Source: Lachnospiraceae bacterium AC3007
GTDB taxonomy: Bacteria > Bacillota > Clostridia > Lachnospirales > Lachnospiraceae
Assembly (NCBI GenBank): GCA_000621405.1
Contig: JHYK01000005.1
Coordinates: 62,001-126,000, forward strand
DNA: 64,000 bases
Direction of reading: 5' to 3'
Made by a program: the position numbers and the translations under genes. Under the pieces are notes generated by a model. The model was not told the DNA's origin, did no database searches, and saw only the letters and a program-made list of their open reading frames with translations. This document shows, one piece after another, positions 9,221 through 17,572 of this stretch (positions are counted from its first letter, which is position 1; every line of letters starts with the position of its first letter).

Positions 9221-9239
9221 GGTAAGCTGCTCTTTCCAT
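9199..9239 (+). terminator. Hairpin overlapping the rarA stop codon
   Basis: A perfect 14-bp inverted repeat (9199-9212 with 9226-9239) spans the rarA stop codon. It lacks a T run, so termination would be imperfect. It also lies beyond the 3' end of the convergent small gene at 9280-9501. Confidence 0.6.
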
Positions 9240-9279
9240 GGGATGATATATAATATATAGGAGGGTTATGAAAAAAAGT

Positions 9280-9501
9280 TCAGTTCTTTACGTATCTCAG
9301 GTTCCTGCCGTAGGTGATGTAATGTCTGTCCTCAGCAGTGGAGGAGGCAGTATAATATGCTACGGTATCGTCAAACAGTGATTTCATCTGCTCTTTCTTC
9401 TCTCTCTTCTTTCTCTCGTTTTCTTTCTTCTTTTCTTCTTCATTTTTGACGTATTCAGAGAATACCACGGGGGTGATCATTTCTGCTGCTTCTGAAAACA
9501 T
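9280..9501 (-). CDS. Small highly charged protein, unknown function
   Basis: A 73-residue protein with a central block of Lys and Glu (about residues 19-40, probably a coiled helix) and a C-terminal part containing YITYGRNLRYVKN. I do not recognise it. An excellent ribosome binding site (AAAGGAGG with a second GGAG just before the ATG on the minus strand) argues that it is really translated. It is convergent with rarA and separated from lysR by a terminator, so it is its own unit. Confidence 0.6.
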   Translation of the reverse strand: MFSEAAEMITPVVFSEYVKNEEEKKKENERKKREKKEQMKSLFDDTVAYYTASSTAEDRHYITYGRNLRYVKN

Positions 9502-9603
9502 ATCTCCTGCCTCCTTTCTTTTAGTAGTAGGGTTAAGATCCTGAGTGATCTTCTTTCTGATATTTATATCGGCACAAATACAGTAAAAATCAAGATTTAT
9601 AAC

Positions 9604-9632
9604 AAAAAAACGCTGCCGGAGCAGCGTTTTTT
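9604..9632 (-). terminator. Bidirectional terminator after lysR
   Basis: Inverted repeat CGCTGC (9611-9616) with GCAGCG (9621-9626), flanked by seven A on one side and six T on the other, so it works on either strand. It lies at the lysR stop. Confidence 0.85.
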
Positions 9633-10513
9633 CAAAGATCTGAGCGGATGTGATCCAGGAATTCTCCTGCAGCCCTTGAAAGCGGGCGGTTTTTACTCCA
9701 TATGAGAAGATATGAAGCTATCGCGTCAGGATGGTCGATCTTCTTTACCACTACCCTGTCGTCTTCTTCTATGACACCTTTGGCTATGGGAAATATGGCG
9801 ATCCCGACTCCGGCTCTGGCAAGCTCAAGCACATTTACATGATGAGCGATCCGGCATACGATATTGAGCGGCTTTTCAGGATCCGGCATCCATTTCCTGA
9901 ATTCCGCGCTCCTGGAGGCTCTCGACGGGATGATGAGTTCCCTGTCTTCAAGGTCTTCGGGCTTTACGGATCTGCCGCGCTTTGAAGCAAGAGGGTCGCT
10001 CTTTGGGATGATGGCGGCCCATGGCTCACTGTGCACCTTTATATATTCCATGTCCGGATCGGAAAAGGGCTCCATGACTATGGCCAGATCGCACAGACCT
10101 TTATTGACCCGGTTCGTGATCTCGTCGGTGGTGCCTGTCCAGAGGTTGAACTGTACGTGGGGATTGGCTCTGTGGAATCCGGAGATCCAGCCGGCCAGAA
10201 GGTGCGGCCCGTATCCTTCGACAGTTGCAATATATATGCTTCCGTGAAGTGATGTCCCCATCTGGGAGATATCATCCCTGGAGCGGCTCTCAAGCTCAAG
10301 TATCTGGGTAGCGTACTGCCTGAACAACAGCCCCTCCTCCGTAAGCCTGAGGAAATGCGGACCTCTGTCGAAAAGCTTCGCGCCAAGCTCTTCCTCCAGA
10401 TCGCGGATCTGCCTGGACAGAGGCGGCTGCGCTATATTGAGCTTTTCCGCCGCTTTTGTGAAGTTCATTTCTTCGGCAACTGCCAGGAAATATCTGATAT
10501 GCCTCAATTCCAT
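9632..10513 (-). CDS. LysR family transcriptional regulator
   Basis: A 293-residue LysR-type regulator. The N-terminal winged helix is typical: MELRHIRYFLAVAEEMNFTK, then AAEKLNIAQPPLSRQIRDLE, followed by a ligand-binding domain of two subdomains to the C-terminus. It is divergent from the isomerase-family gene at 10871, and LysR regulators often control the divergent neighbour, so that gene is its likely target. The effector is unknown. Confidence 0.93.
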   Translation of the reverse strand: MELRHIRYFLAVAEEMNFTKAAEKLNIAQPPLSRQIRDLEEELGAKLFDRGPHFLRLTEEGLLFRQYATQILELESRSRDDISQMGTSLHGSIYIATVEGYGPHLLAGWISGFHRANPHVQFNLWTGTTDEITNRVNKGLCDLAIVMEPFSDPDMEYIKVHSEPWAAIIPKSDPLASKRGRSVKPEDLEDRELIIPSRASRSAEFRKWMPDPEKPLNIVCRIAHHVNVLELARAGVGIAIFPIAKGVIEEDDRVVVKKIDHPDAIASYLLIWSKNRPLSRAAGEFLDHIRSDL

Positions 10514-10870
10514 GATCTTTTCCGAATATCTCCCTTCTCAAAAAAGATGCGCTCTCTATGGATGAGTGTAATACAAGGGATAGCAAAATGGAATACGAAT
10601 TATGAGTTATTGTTATTGCCTGCAAATCACAAAAGATTTATAATTGTATCTGTATCTCGGTTCCGGGAGGACGGCGGACGGACGATACAGCATTTGACGG
10701 GGGTAACTTCATATTTCACCACAGAGGATGCACTCGGCATGTGCTGTATCGTCCTCTGTCGGGTCAGTTTCTGGAGCAATCATATAACAGAAGAATCCCA
10801 CAGAAGACATGACCGCCGGGATACATGATCATCATCACAGATACAAAATAACACGCAGGAGGAAAAATGT
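10514..10870. promoter_or_regulatory. Intergenic region between lysR and the isomerase gene, with nested inverted repeats
   Basis: This 357-base gap should hold both divergent promoters and the LysR site. Its clearest structure is a 13-bp perfect inverted repeat (GGACGATACAGCA at 10680-10692 with its complement at 10742-10754). A second repeat, ACAGAGGA (10721-10728) with TCCTCTGT (10752-10759) enclosing GCAC/GTGC, shares the same right arm, so the two cannot fold together. A five-codon frame with its stop (ATG at 10867) overlaps the true isomerase start. Confidence 0.5.
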
Positions 10871-12361
10871 ATGGTAAGTAACATCCCTAAGGCAAAAGTC
10901 GGTATCGTAGCCGTGTCAAGAGACTGCTTCCCCGCTGAGCTCGCGACGAACAGGAGAAAGGCTCTGGTAGAGGCATATGCCAAGAAGTATGACAAAGAGG
11001 ATATCTATGAATGTCCCGTATGCATCATCGAGAGCGAAACTCAGATGGTAGAAGCTCTCGAGGATGTGAAGAAGAATGATTGTAATGCTATCGTGGTCTT
11101 TCTCGGCAATTTCGGCCCTGAGATCTCGGAGACCCTTCTTGCAAAGCATTTTGACGGTCCTTCGATGTTCATAGCAGCTGCCGAAGAGAGTCAGTCAGAT
11201 CTTCTGGACGGCAGAGGAGATGCATACTGCGGTATGCTGAATGCCAGCTATAACCTGGCCCTCAGGAATACAAAGGCTTATATCCCCGAGTATCCCGTCG
11301 GAGATGCTGAAGACTGCGCTGATATGATCCATGATTTCCTGCCCATAGTAAGAGCAGTGGTCGGTCTTAAGAACCTCAAGATCATTTCATTCGGTCCCAG
11401 ACCTCAGAATTTCCTTGCGTGTAACGCACCCATCAAGCAGCTCTACAATCTTGATGTGGAGATAGAGGAAGAGTCCGAGCTCGACCTTTTTGAGTCCTAT
11501 CAGAAGCACGCTGATGACAAAGACGGGATCGAGGCTATCGCCAAGGATATGGCAAAAGAGCTCGGCCAGTCAGATGTGAACGATACACTGAGGAAGCTTG
11601 CTCAGTACGAGCTGACACTTAAAGACTGGGTTAAGGATCACATCGGATACAGGAAGTATGTTGCGCTTACATCAAAGTGCTGGCCTGCATTCCAGGATAT
11701 GTTCCGTTTCAACCCCTGCTATGTGAATTCCAGACTTGCAGGCGAAGGAATCCCTGTTTCCTGTGAGGTTGATATCTACGGCGTGCTGTCAGAGTATATC
11801 GGAACCTGCATCTCTCAGGATGCTGTTACCCTTCTCGACATCAACAATTCCGTTCCGAAGGATATGTACAAGGAGTCGATAGAGGGCAAGTTCAAGTATG
11901 CATTTACAGATACTTTCATGGGCTTCCACTGCGGTAACACCTGCTCAAGGAAGATCTGCAATCCTCATCTTTCATATCAGAGGATCATGGCACGTACCCA
12001 CCCGCAGGATTGGTGCGACGGAACTCTTGAAGGCGATATCCAGCCCGGTGACATCACATTCTACAGGCTTCAGTCGACAGCTGACGGCAAGCTCAGGGCT
12101 TATGTGGCAGAGGGAGAAGTTCTTCCTGTTGCAACGAAGTCATTCGGCTCCATCGGCGTATTCGCTATCCCCGAGATGGGACGTTTCTACAGGCATGTTC
12201 TTATAGGAAAGAACTATCCTCACCACGGCGCCGTGATGTTCGGTCACTTCGGCAAGCCGCTGTTCGAGGTCTATAAGTACATCGGAGTAGATCTCAGCGA
12301 GATCGGCTACAATCAGCCTGCATCTCTCCCCTATCCTTCAGAGAATCCTTATAAGATCTGA
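10871..12361 (+). CDS. L-fucose/L-arabinose isomerase family protein
   Basis: A soluble protein of 496 residues with the layout of the fucose/arabinose isomerase family: an N-terminal domain (KAKVGIVAVSRDCFP), a central domain with ISFGPRPQNFLAC, and a C-terminal beta-rich domain containing GFHCGNTCSRKIC and an IGKNYPHHGAVMFG segment with candidate metal-binding His. These enzymes interconvert aldoses and ketoses using a divalent metal. The true substrate is unknown and many relatives are uncharacterised. AGGAGG at 10857-10862 lies 8 bases before the ATG. LysR divergence suggests induction by a sugar or sugar derivative. A strong terminator follows. Confidence 0.85.
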   Translation: MVSNIPKAKVGIVAVSRDCFPAELATNRRKALVEAYAKKYDKEDIYECPVCIIESETQMVEALEDVKKNDCNAIVVFLGNFGPEISETLLAKHFDGPSMFIAAAEESQSDLLDGRGDAYCGMLNASYNLALRNTKAYIPEYPVGDAEDCADMIHDFLPIVRAVVGLKNLKIISFGPRPQNFLACNAPIKQLYNLDVEIEEESELDLFESYQKHADDKDGIEAIAKDMAKELGQSDVNDTLRKLAQYELTLKDWVKDHIGYRKYVALTSKCWPAFQDMFRFNPCYVNSRLAGEGIPVSCEVDIYGVLSEYIGTCISQDAVTLLDINNSVPKDMYKESIEGKFKYAFTDTFMGFHCGNTCSRKICNPHLSYQRIMARTHPQDWCDGTLEGDIQPGDITFYRLQSTADGKLRAYVAEGEVLPVATKSFGSIGVFAIPEMGRFYRHVLIGKNYPHHGAVMFGHFGKPLFEVYKYIGVDLSEIGYNQPASLPYPSENPYKI

Positions 12362-12389
12362 GACAGGATACAGGATCATAACTGACACT

Positions 12390-12422
12390 CGGGGCCATGC
12401 TTACAGCATGGCCCCGTTTTTT
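12390..12422 (+). terminator. Intrinsic terminator after the isomerase-family gene
   Basis: An 11-bp stem built on GGGGCCATGC and its complement with a 4-base loop, followed by six T. Confidence 0.93.
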
Positions 12423-12475
12423 GCCCGATCAAATACAGTTCCTTATTGCATTGAGATATATGATACAATCATCCC

Positions 12476-14341
12476 ATGAGCAGAGAGTTTGATATCGAGA
12501 CCGAATTAAAAAAGCTTCCGAAGACCTCCGGGGTATATCTGATGCATGATGCCGACGATGTGATCATATACATCGGGAAAGCGGTCAATCTCTTTAATCG
12601 CGTACATTCTTATTTCCGAAAGACCACCAAATCAGAAAAGATAAAGCGAATGGTCTCACAGATCAGATGGTTTGAATATATCCTTACGGATTCCGAACTG
12701 GAGGCACTGGTCCTCGAGAATAATCTCATCAAGGAACATCGTCCCAGATACAACACCATGCTTAAGGATGATAAGACCTACCCTTATATTAAGGTCACCG
12801 TAAACGAGCCGTATCCAAGGATCCTTTTTTCAAGAACCATGAAAAAAGACAAGGCAAGATATTTCGGACCGTATACATCAGGATCAGGGGTGCGGGAGAC
12901 TATAGAGCTGATAAACAAGATATACGGGCTCAGGACATGTAACCGCGTCCTGCCAAGAGACAAAGGCAGGGACCGGCCATGCCTTAACTATCATATGAAG
13001 CAATGCCTGGCTCCGTGCAGAGGGGACATGACTCCCGGTGAAGAAGAGGAATATGCGGAGGGAGTGAGAGGAGCGCTGGAGTTCCTTAACGGAAGGTACG
13101 AGCCGGTGCTCAGGTCACTGAAAGAAAAGATGGAGGCAGCAGCGGAAAGGCTGGATTACGAGAATGCCACTATATACAGGGATCTTATCGGATCTGTGAG
13201 ATCCGTGTCCGAGAAGCAGAAGATCACGGCTCATGACGGCGAGGACAGGGATATCATAGCTTTGAGCCGTGACAGAGAGGATGCAGTGGTCGTAGTATTC
13301 TTCGTCCGGGAGGGACGGCTCATAGGCAGAGATCATTATGTCTTAAGCCATGTATCGGAAGAGGCTGAAGAAGCGGAGATCCTCAATGATTTCCTTGGCC
13401 AGTTCTATACCGGGACTCCTTTTGTGCCCAGAGAGATAATGCTTGAAATGGAGGTTCCGGATAAGGAGGTCATAGAAAGATTTCTTACCGGAAAAAGAGG
13501 CAGCAAAGTAACGATACTCGTCCCGAAAGCCGGTCAGAAGGAGAGGCTCGTGGAGCTTGCCAAAAAGAATGCCGAGATGATACTGGAAAATTCAAAGGAG
13601 AGGATCAAACGGGAAGAGGGCCGGACCATAGGCGCTGCCAAAGAGATAGCGCAATGGCTTGGGCTGGATGGTCTTGATCGTGTTGAATCGTACGACATCT
13701 CTCACATATCAGGCTTTGACTCAGTGGGCAGCATGGTGGTGTTTGAAAAGGGAAAAGCAAAGAAGTCCGACTACAGGAAATTCCGCCTGTCAGCGGATAT
13801 CGGCAATAACGATTATGAATCGATGAAAGAGGTTCTGACCAGGAGATTTACCCATGAAGCAAAGTCTGAATTCGACAGCTTCAGCAGATATCCCGACCTG
13901 ATACTCATGGACGGCGGAAAGGGACAGGTCAATGTCTGTATAGAGGTCCTTCAGCGCCTTAACATCGATATTCCTGTGGCCGGGATGGTCAAGGATGATA
14001 AGCATCGAACGAGAGGAATTTATTTTCAGGGAAGAGAGATCCCGATAGATACACATACGGAAGGCTTTAAGTTGGCGACCAGGATACAGGAGGAGGTGCA
14101 CAGATTTGCCATAGAATATCACAGATCTTTAAGATCCGTGAGCCAGGTGCATTCCGTACTGGATGACATTCCGGGCATAGGCCCCGCAAGGCGAAAGGCT
14201 TTGATGCGCCACTTCGGTGATATCGAAAAGATAAGAAGCGCAGAAGTCGGAGAACTTCTGCAGGTCGACGGCATGAACAGCAAAGCTGCGCATGCCGTAG
14301 CAGAGTATTTCAGTAAAAAGGAAGTGTCCGCAAAAGACTGA
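12476..14341 (+). CDS. uvrC: UvrC, excinuclease ABC subunit C
   Basis: UvrC makes both incisions in nucleotide excision repair after UvrB loading. The 621-residue protein has the N-terminal GIY-YIG nuclease (SGVYLMHDADDVIIYIGKA, about residues 18-36), a cysteine cluster (CLNYHMKQCLAPC) near residue 165-177, a UVR domain near 195-235, the RNase H-like nuclease with YDISHISG and LMDGGKGQ, and tandem helix-hairpin-helix motifs at the end (DIPGIGPARRKALMRHFG). Length is normal. It is convergent with the synthetase gene, with only three bases between the stops. Confidence 0.97.
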   Translation: MSREFDIETELKKLPKTSGVYLMHDADDVIIYIGKAVNLFNRVHSYFRKTTKSEKIKRMVSQIRWFEYILTDSELEALVLENNLIKEHRPRYNTMLKDDKTYPYIKVTVNEPYPRILFSRTMKKDKARYFGPYTSGSGVRETIELINKIYGLRTCNRVLPRDKGRDRPCLNYHMKQCLAPCRGDMTPGEEEEYAEGVRGALEFLNGRYEPVLRSLKEKMEAAAERLDYENATIYRDLIGSVRSVSEKQKITAHDGEDRDIIALSRDREDAVVVVFFVREGRLIGRDHYVLSHVSEEAEEAEILNDFLGQFYTGTPFVPREIMLEMEVPDKEVIERFLTGKRGSKVTILVPKAGQKERLVELAKKNAEMILENSKERIKREEGRTIGAAKEIAQWLGLDGLDRVESYDISHISGFDSVGSMVVFEKGKAKKSDYRKFRLSADIGNNDYESMKEVLTRRFTHEAKSEFDSFSRYPDLILMDGGKGQVNVCIEVLQRLNIDIPVAGMVKDDKHRTRGIYFQGREIPIDTHTEGFKLATRIQEEVHRFAIEYHRSLRSVSQVHSVLDDIPGIGPARRKALMRHFGDIEKIRSAEVGELLQVDGMNSKAAHAVAEYFSKKEVSAKD

Positions 14342-14344
14342 GCC

Positions 14345-17272
14345 TTACATTCTTTTAAGCAGCTTTTTCATCTCTTCAAGATATACCGGGTAGAGCGTCG
14401 TATCATAAAACAGACTGTCATGATCATGATCGTGGAATTCTCTTATAACGGGATCGGAAGCATAATGCTTAAGGCTGTCTATCTTTTTGTCGTGTGTTTC
14501 TTTATCGGCGCTGTTTCTTGCCAGCGCAGCATCCAGCATCGTGACCGGCCCGTCATATGAAGGGATGTTCCTGACGGTCCTGTTTATTTTCTCTACCAGA
14601 GAGAGTCTTCTCAGGGCTTCGATCTTTGTTATCGCTCCGTTTGTAAGCTCAAAGAAGTTATCCGGGAGATCCGGGGCCTTCGCCTCCGGAGCATCTGCCG
14701 GTATTTTACACTCGTTAAGATCGGTATCGCCGAGAAGGACAAACGGACGGTGAGAACTCTCTTTTTCTATGTCGGCGGCCAGCGTGTATGCGACAAAGCC
14801 TCCCCAGGAGAAACCTGTCAGTCCTGTCACGGACTTCAGACCGCCGGGGATCTGACTTTCAAGTATGGCAAGGTACATATTATCGATCTCCTGATAATCC
14901 GGCCCTTCAAATAATAAGGAATAGTGGGAATCGATCGGCTCTATCATAAAGACATTAAATACATCGGTCCATGTATCCAGCATGTGCATAAGTCCGGATA
15001 CCGGCGCAAGCCCGAATATGAATACAAGTATGGGCTTTGCCGGATCAAAGTCTTTATTGTACCGGTAGCACACTCTTCTGTTGCCTTCTATGAGGGATGA
15101 TATCGTGTGGTATCTCATGATATCGCCGACTCTGAATTCTATCGGGTGATCGAGCCCGTTGGCAAGGAGTATGAACTTCATGGCGCCTATGGACGTAAGA
15201 CCCATGGCAAAAAGATCGTCAGTGATGCCGAACTCGGCGCCGGGGAGGACTTCTTTTGCAATTCGCAGCAGCTTTGTCTCCAATGCAGTCTCCGGCTGAA
15301 CGTTTTCAACCTTGATATCAAACTCCGGCATCGGAAGATTGCGTTTATTTATCTTACCGTTCGGAAGACGCGGCATCTCATCCAGCTTCATGTAGATCTC
15401 AGGATACATATACTGCGGAAGCATGCCGGATTCCATGTGGGCTCTGAGGCGCTGTTTATCTACAACGGCGTTTTCGTGCGCCGCATAATACAGGATCAGA
15501 TGCATCACACCCTGGACTTCTTTGATCAGAGCCACGCTTTCTTCTACTCCTTCGTACATGCCGCAGACGGCTTCTATCTCACCGAGTTCTATCCTGTAAC
15601 CGTTCAGTTTGACCTGTTCGTCTGCTCTTCCTATAAAAGTGAGGTCATCATCGGACAGATATTTTGCGATATCCCCGGTCCTGTACATCCTTATACCCGG
15701 GACAAAAGGGCAATCCATAAAAGAGTGCCTGGTCTTTTCCGGGAGCCCGTAATAGCCTTTCCCCGCCTGCACGCCTGCCATGCAGAGTTCTCCCGGAGCC
15801 CCCTTCGGGACGAGATTCAGGAACGGATCGACGACAAAACTGAAACAATTAGGCAGAGGTCTTCCTATAGGGACCATGTTATAGGATATCCCTTTTTTCA
15901 GCTTATAACCGGTGCTGTCATTGGTAAATTCGGTAGGACCGTACTCGTTGATGATCTCTACATTTGAGGCAGTCACCCCGGTAAGCGCTTCTCCGCCGCA
16001 GGTTATATACCTGACCTTAAGCCTGTGTCCTGTGATGAGGAGCTTTCCTACGGACGTGGTAAAACCGCAGCCGGTAATCCTGTGCCTGTCCAGAAAAGCT
16101 GCTATCTCGCTGGTATCGCGTCTTATGCTTTCCGGCATGATATAGACAGAGGCTCCTGCTGAAAGGGGAGGAAAATAGTCTTCTATATGGGCATCAAAGG
16201 AAAAGGATTTGTGAGCGGCCAGTCTGTCTTCAGGTGTCAGGCCGTTTTGAATGATGACGGACAGAGTGTAATTCATCAGCGCATCATGTCCTATCATCGC
16301 TCCCTTTGGATTACCGGTGGAGCCGGAGGTGTAGATCATATATGCCGTAGTATCGGGAGAGACACGGGGAAGATCTACAGGTTCGGTCATAAGAGCTTTT
16401 CCGATAGTTTCTTCGTCAAGGATCATGACTGCTTTGGAATCGTTCAGCATGTAATCAATGCGCTTCCGGTTATAGGAGATATCTATGGGAACGTAAGCAA
16501 ATCCTGCCTTATGTACCCCGACGATCCCGATCACATATTCCTTCACCCTGTCGGTCATCATGGCGACAAAACGGGAGCCGTCTTCACGGGGATCACATGT
16601 CTTCAGTATATAGGAAGCGACTCTGTCTGATGCCTCATCAAGCTCCCTGTATGTAAGATCACCGTTTGGAGCGCTGACGGCAAGTTTGTCAGGAGCTTCA
16701 TCCACTCTCTTTTTGAAAAGATCAAGCCAGGTCTCATTTTTGTCATAGGACATGTCTTTTCCTTTTGACATGGCCATTACTATTCCTTCTTCTTCGGGGG
16801 TCACTCTTTTTAGTGAATTCAGTGGAGAATCCGGATGAGCCGCTATTTCTCCGGTCAATGCTGTAAAGAGTTCGATCATGACATGTTTTTCATCATCGGC
16901 AAGGGTTTTTACCGATAGTCCAAGACTCTCATCCGAGAAGGAAAACGTGGCTTCATCTGCTTCGCCGTAACCTTCCTCTATTCCACGATAGACCTCATCT
17001 GCAAAAGAAAAGCCGTCCGGTATGGGACAGAGAGAAGACTGTTCGTGAATTACGGAAAGCATATCCCTCGCAGATATTTGTTCTGATGTATCAAAAGAGA
17101 TGAAAGCTGCATCATGTCCGGGGAATTCTCTTTCGAACCGGACTGAATCGTTATGGCAGAACACCTGCATTATGAGTCCCCAAAGCATCGCGGCCATATC
17201 CCTGAGGTCACAGCTCTCTTTTTCACAGAGCCCGGCCAGTTTTTCTGACGTGATCTTATCCAGTCTTACCAT
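14345..17272 (-). CDS. Single-module nonribosomal peptide synthetase (partial C, A, T, TE)
   Basis: A 975-residue synthetase that should activate one amino acid, load it on a carrier and release it. Residues 1-170 resemble the C-terminal part of a condensation domain but lack HHxxxDG. The adenylation domain (about 180-645) has YTSGSTGNPKG at 314-324, FDAHIED at 359-365 with the substrate-binding Asp, NEYGPTE at 442-448, YRTGD at 530-534, GRADEQVKLNGYR at 548-560 and LPNGK ending at Lys640. The carrier domain has Ser694 in GLTSIG. The thioesterase has GFSWGG with Ser822. Ribosome binding site GGAGG sits 5 bases before the ATG. No partner module, phosphopantetheinyl transferase or exporter lies nearby. 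The product is unknown. Confidence 0.88.
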   Translation of the reverse strand: MVRLDKITSEKLAGLCEKESCDLRDMAAMLWGLIMQVFCHNDSVRFEREFPGHDAAFISFDTSEQISARDMLSVIHEQSSLCPIPDGFSFADEVYRGIEEGYGEADEATFSFSDESLGLSVKTLADDEKHVMIELFTALTGEIAAHPDSPLNSLKRVTPEEEGIVMAMSKGKDMSYDKNETWLDLFKKRVDEAPDKLAVSAPNGDLTYRELDEASDRVASYILKTCDPREDGSRFVAMMTDRVKEYVIGIVGVHKAGFAYVPIDISYNRKRIDYMLNDSKAVMILDEETIGKALMTEPVDLPRVSPDTTAYMIYTSGSTGNPKGAMIGHDALMNYTLSVIIQNGLTPEDRLAAHKSFSFDAHIEDYFPPLSAGASVYIMPESIRRDTSEIAAFLDRHRITGCGFTTSVGKLLITGHRLKVRYITCGGEALTGVTASNVEIINEYGPTEFTNDSTGYKLKKGISYNMVPIGRPLPNCFSFVVDPFLNLVPKGAPGELCMAGVQAGKGYYGLPEKTRHSFMDCPFVPGIRMYRTGDIAKYLSDDDLTFIGRADEQVKLNGYRIELGEIEAVCGMYEGVEESVALIKEVQGVMHLILYYAAHENAVVDKQRLRAHMESGMLPQYMYPEIYMKLDEMPRLPNGKINKRNLPMPEFDIKVENVQPETALETKLLRIAKEVLPGAEFGITDDLFAMGLTSIGAMKFILLANGLDHPIEFRVGDIMRYHTISSLIEGNRRVCYRYNKDFDPAKPILVFIFGLAPVSGLMHMLDTWTDVFNVFMIEPIDSHYSLLFEGPDYQEIDNMYLAILESQIPGGLKSVTGLTGFSWGGFVAYTLAADIEKESSHRPFVLLGDTDLNECKIPADAPEAKAPDLPDNFFELTNGAITKIEALRRLSLVEKINRTVRNIPSYDGPVTMLDAALARNSADKETHDKKIDSLKHYASDPVIREFHDHDHDSLFYDTTLYPVYLEEMKKLLKRM

Positions 17273-17387
17273 CTTTAGCCTCCATATACATTTGTATATC
17301 CAAAGAATGATATCACAATTAACATAACATTAAAAGCCGTAATATGTATATATGGTGGGATAGTATCACAGAACATACAAAATATTG

Positions 17388-17416
17388 TTGAAAAGACCCG
17401 GAATCTATGATATATT
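17388..17416 (+). promoter_or_regulatory. Promoter of the surface protein gene
   Basis: TTGAAA at 17388-17393, a 17-base spacer and TATATT at 17411-17416. It leaves a 5' leader of about 150 bases in which I found no known riboswitch motif. The rest of the 300-base gap (17273-17387) should carry the synthetase promoter on the other strand, but no clear boxes were picked. Confidence 0.7.
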
Positions 17417-17572
17417 CTCGTGGAAGTTGGGTTACATAATTCGATCAGGATCGGGCTGCCCCCAAATTGATCTCATTCGTATATATCTACATAACGGTGT
17501 GAATCTACAGCCCCGGCAGACAGGATACAGGCAGGACATAGCTACGGACGATACACGATAAGGAGGAATGAC

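Noticed and set aside
15107-15967. A 286-codon open frame on the plus strand inside the synthetase gene
   Set aside because: It is antisense to conserved adenylation motifs, has no ribosome binding site and no recognisable product.
17417-17572. A cyclic-di-GMP riboswitch in the leader of the surface protein gene
   Set aside because: The conserved core of neither known class could be found in the 150 bases.
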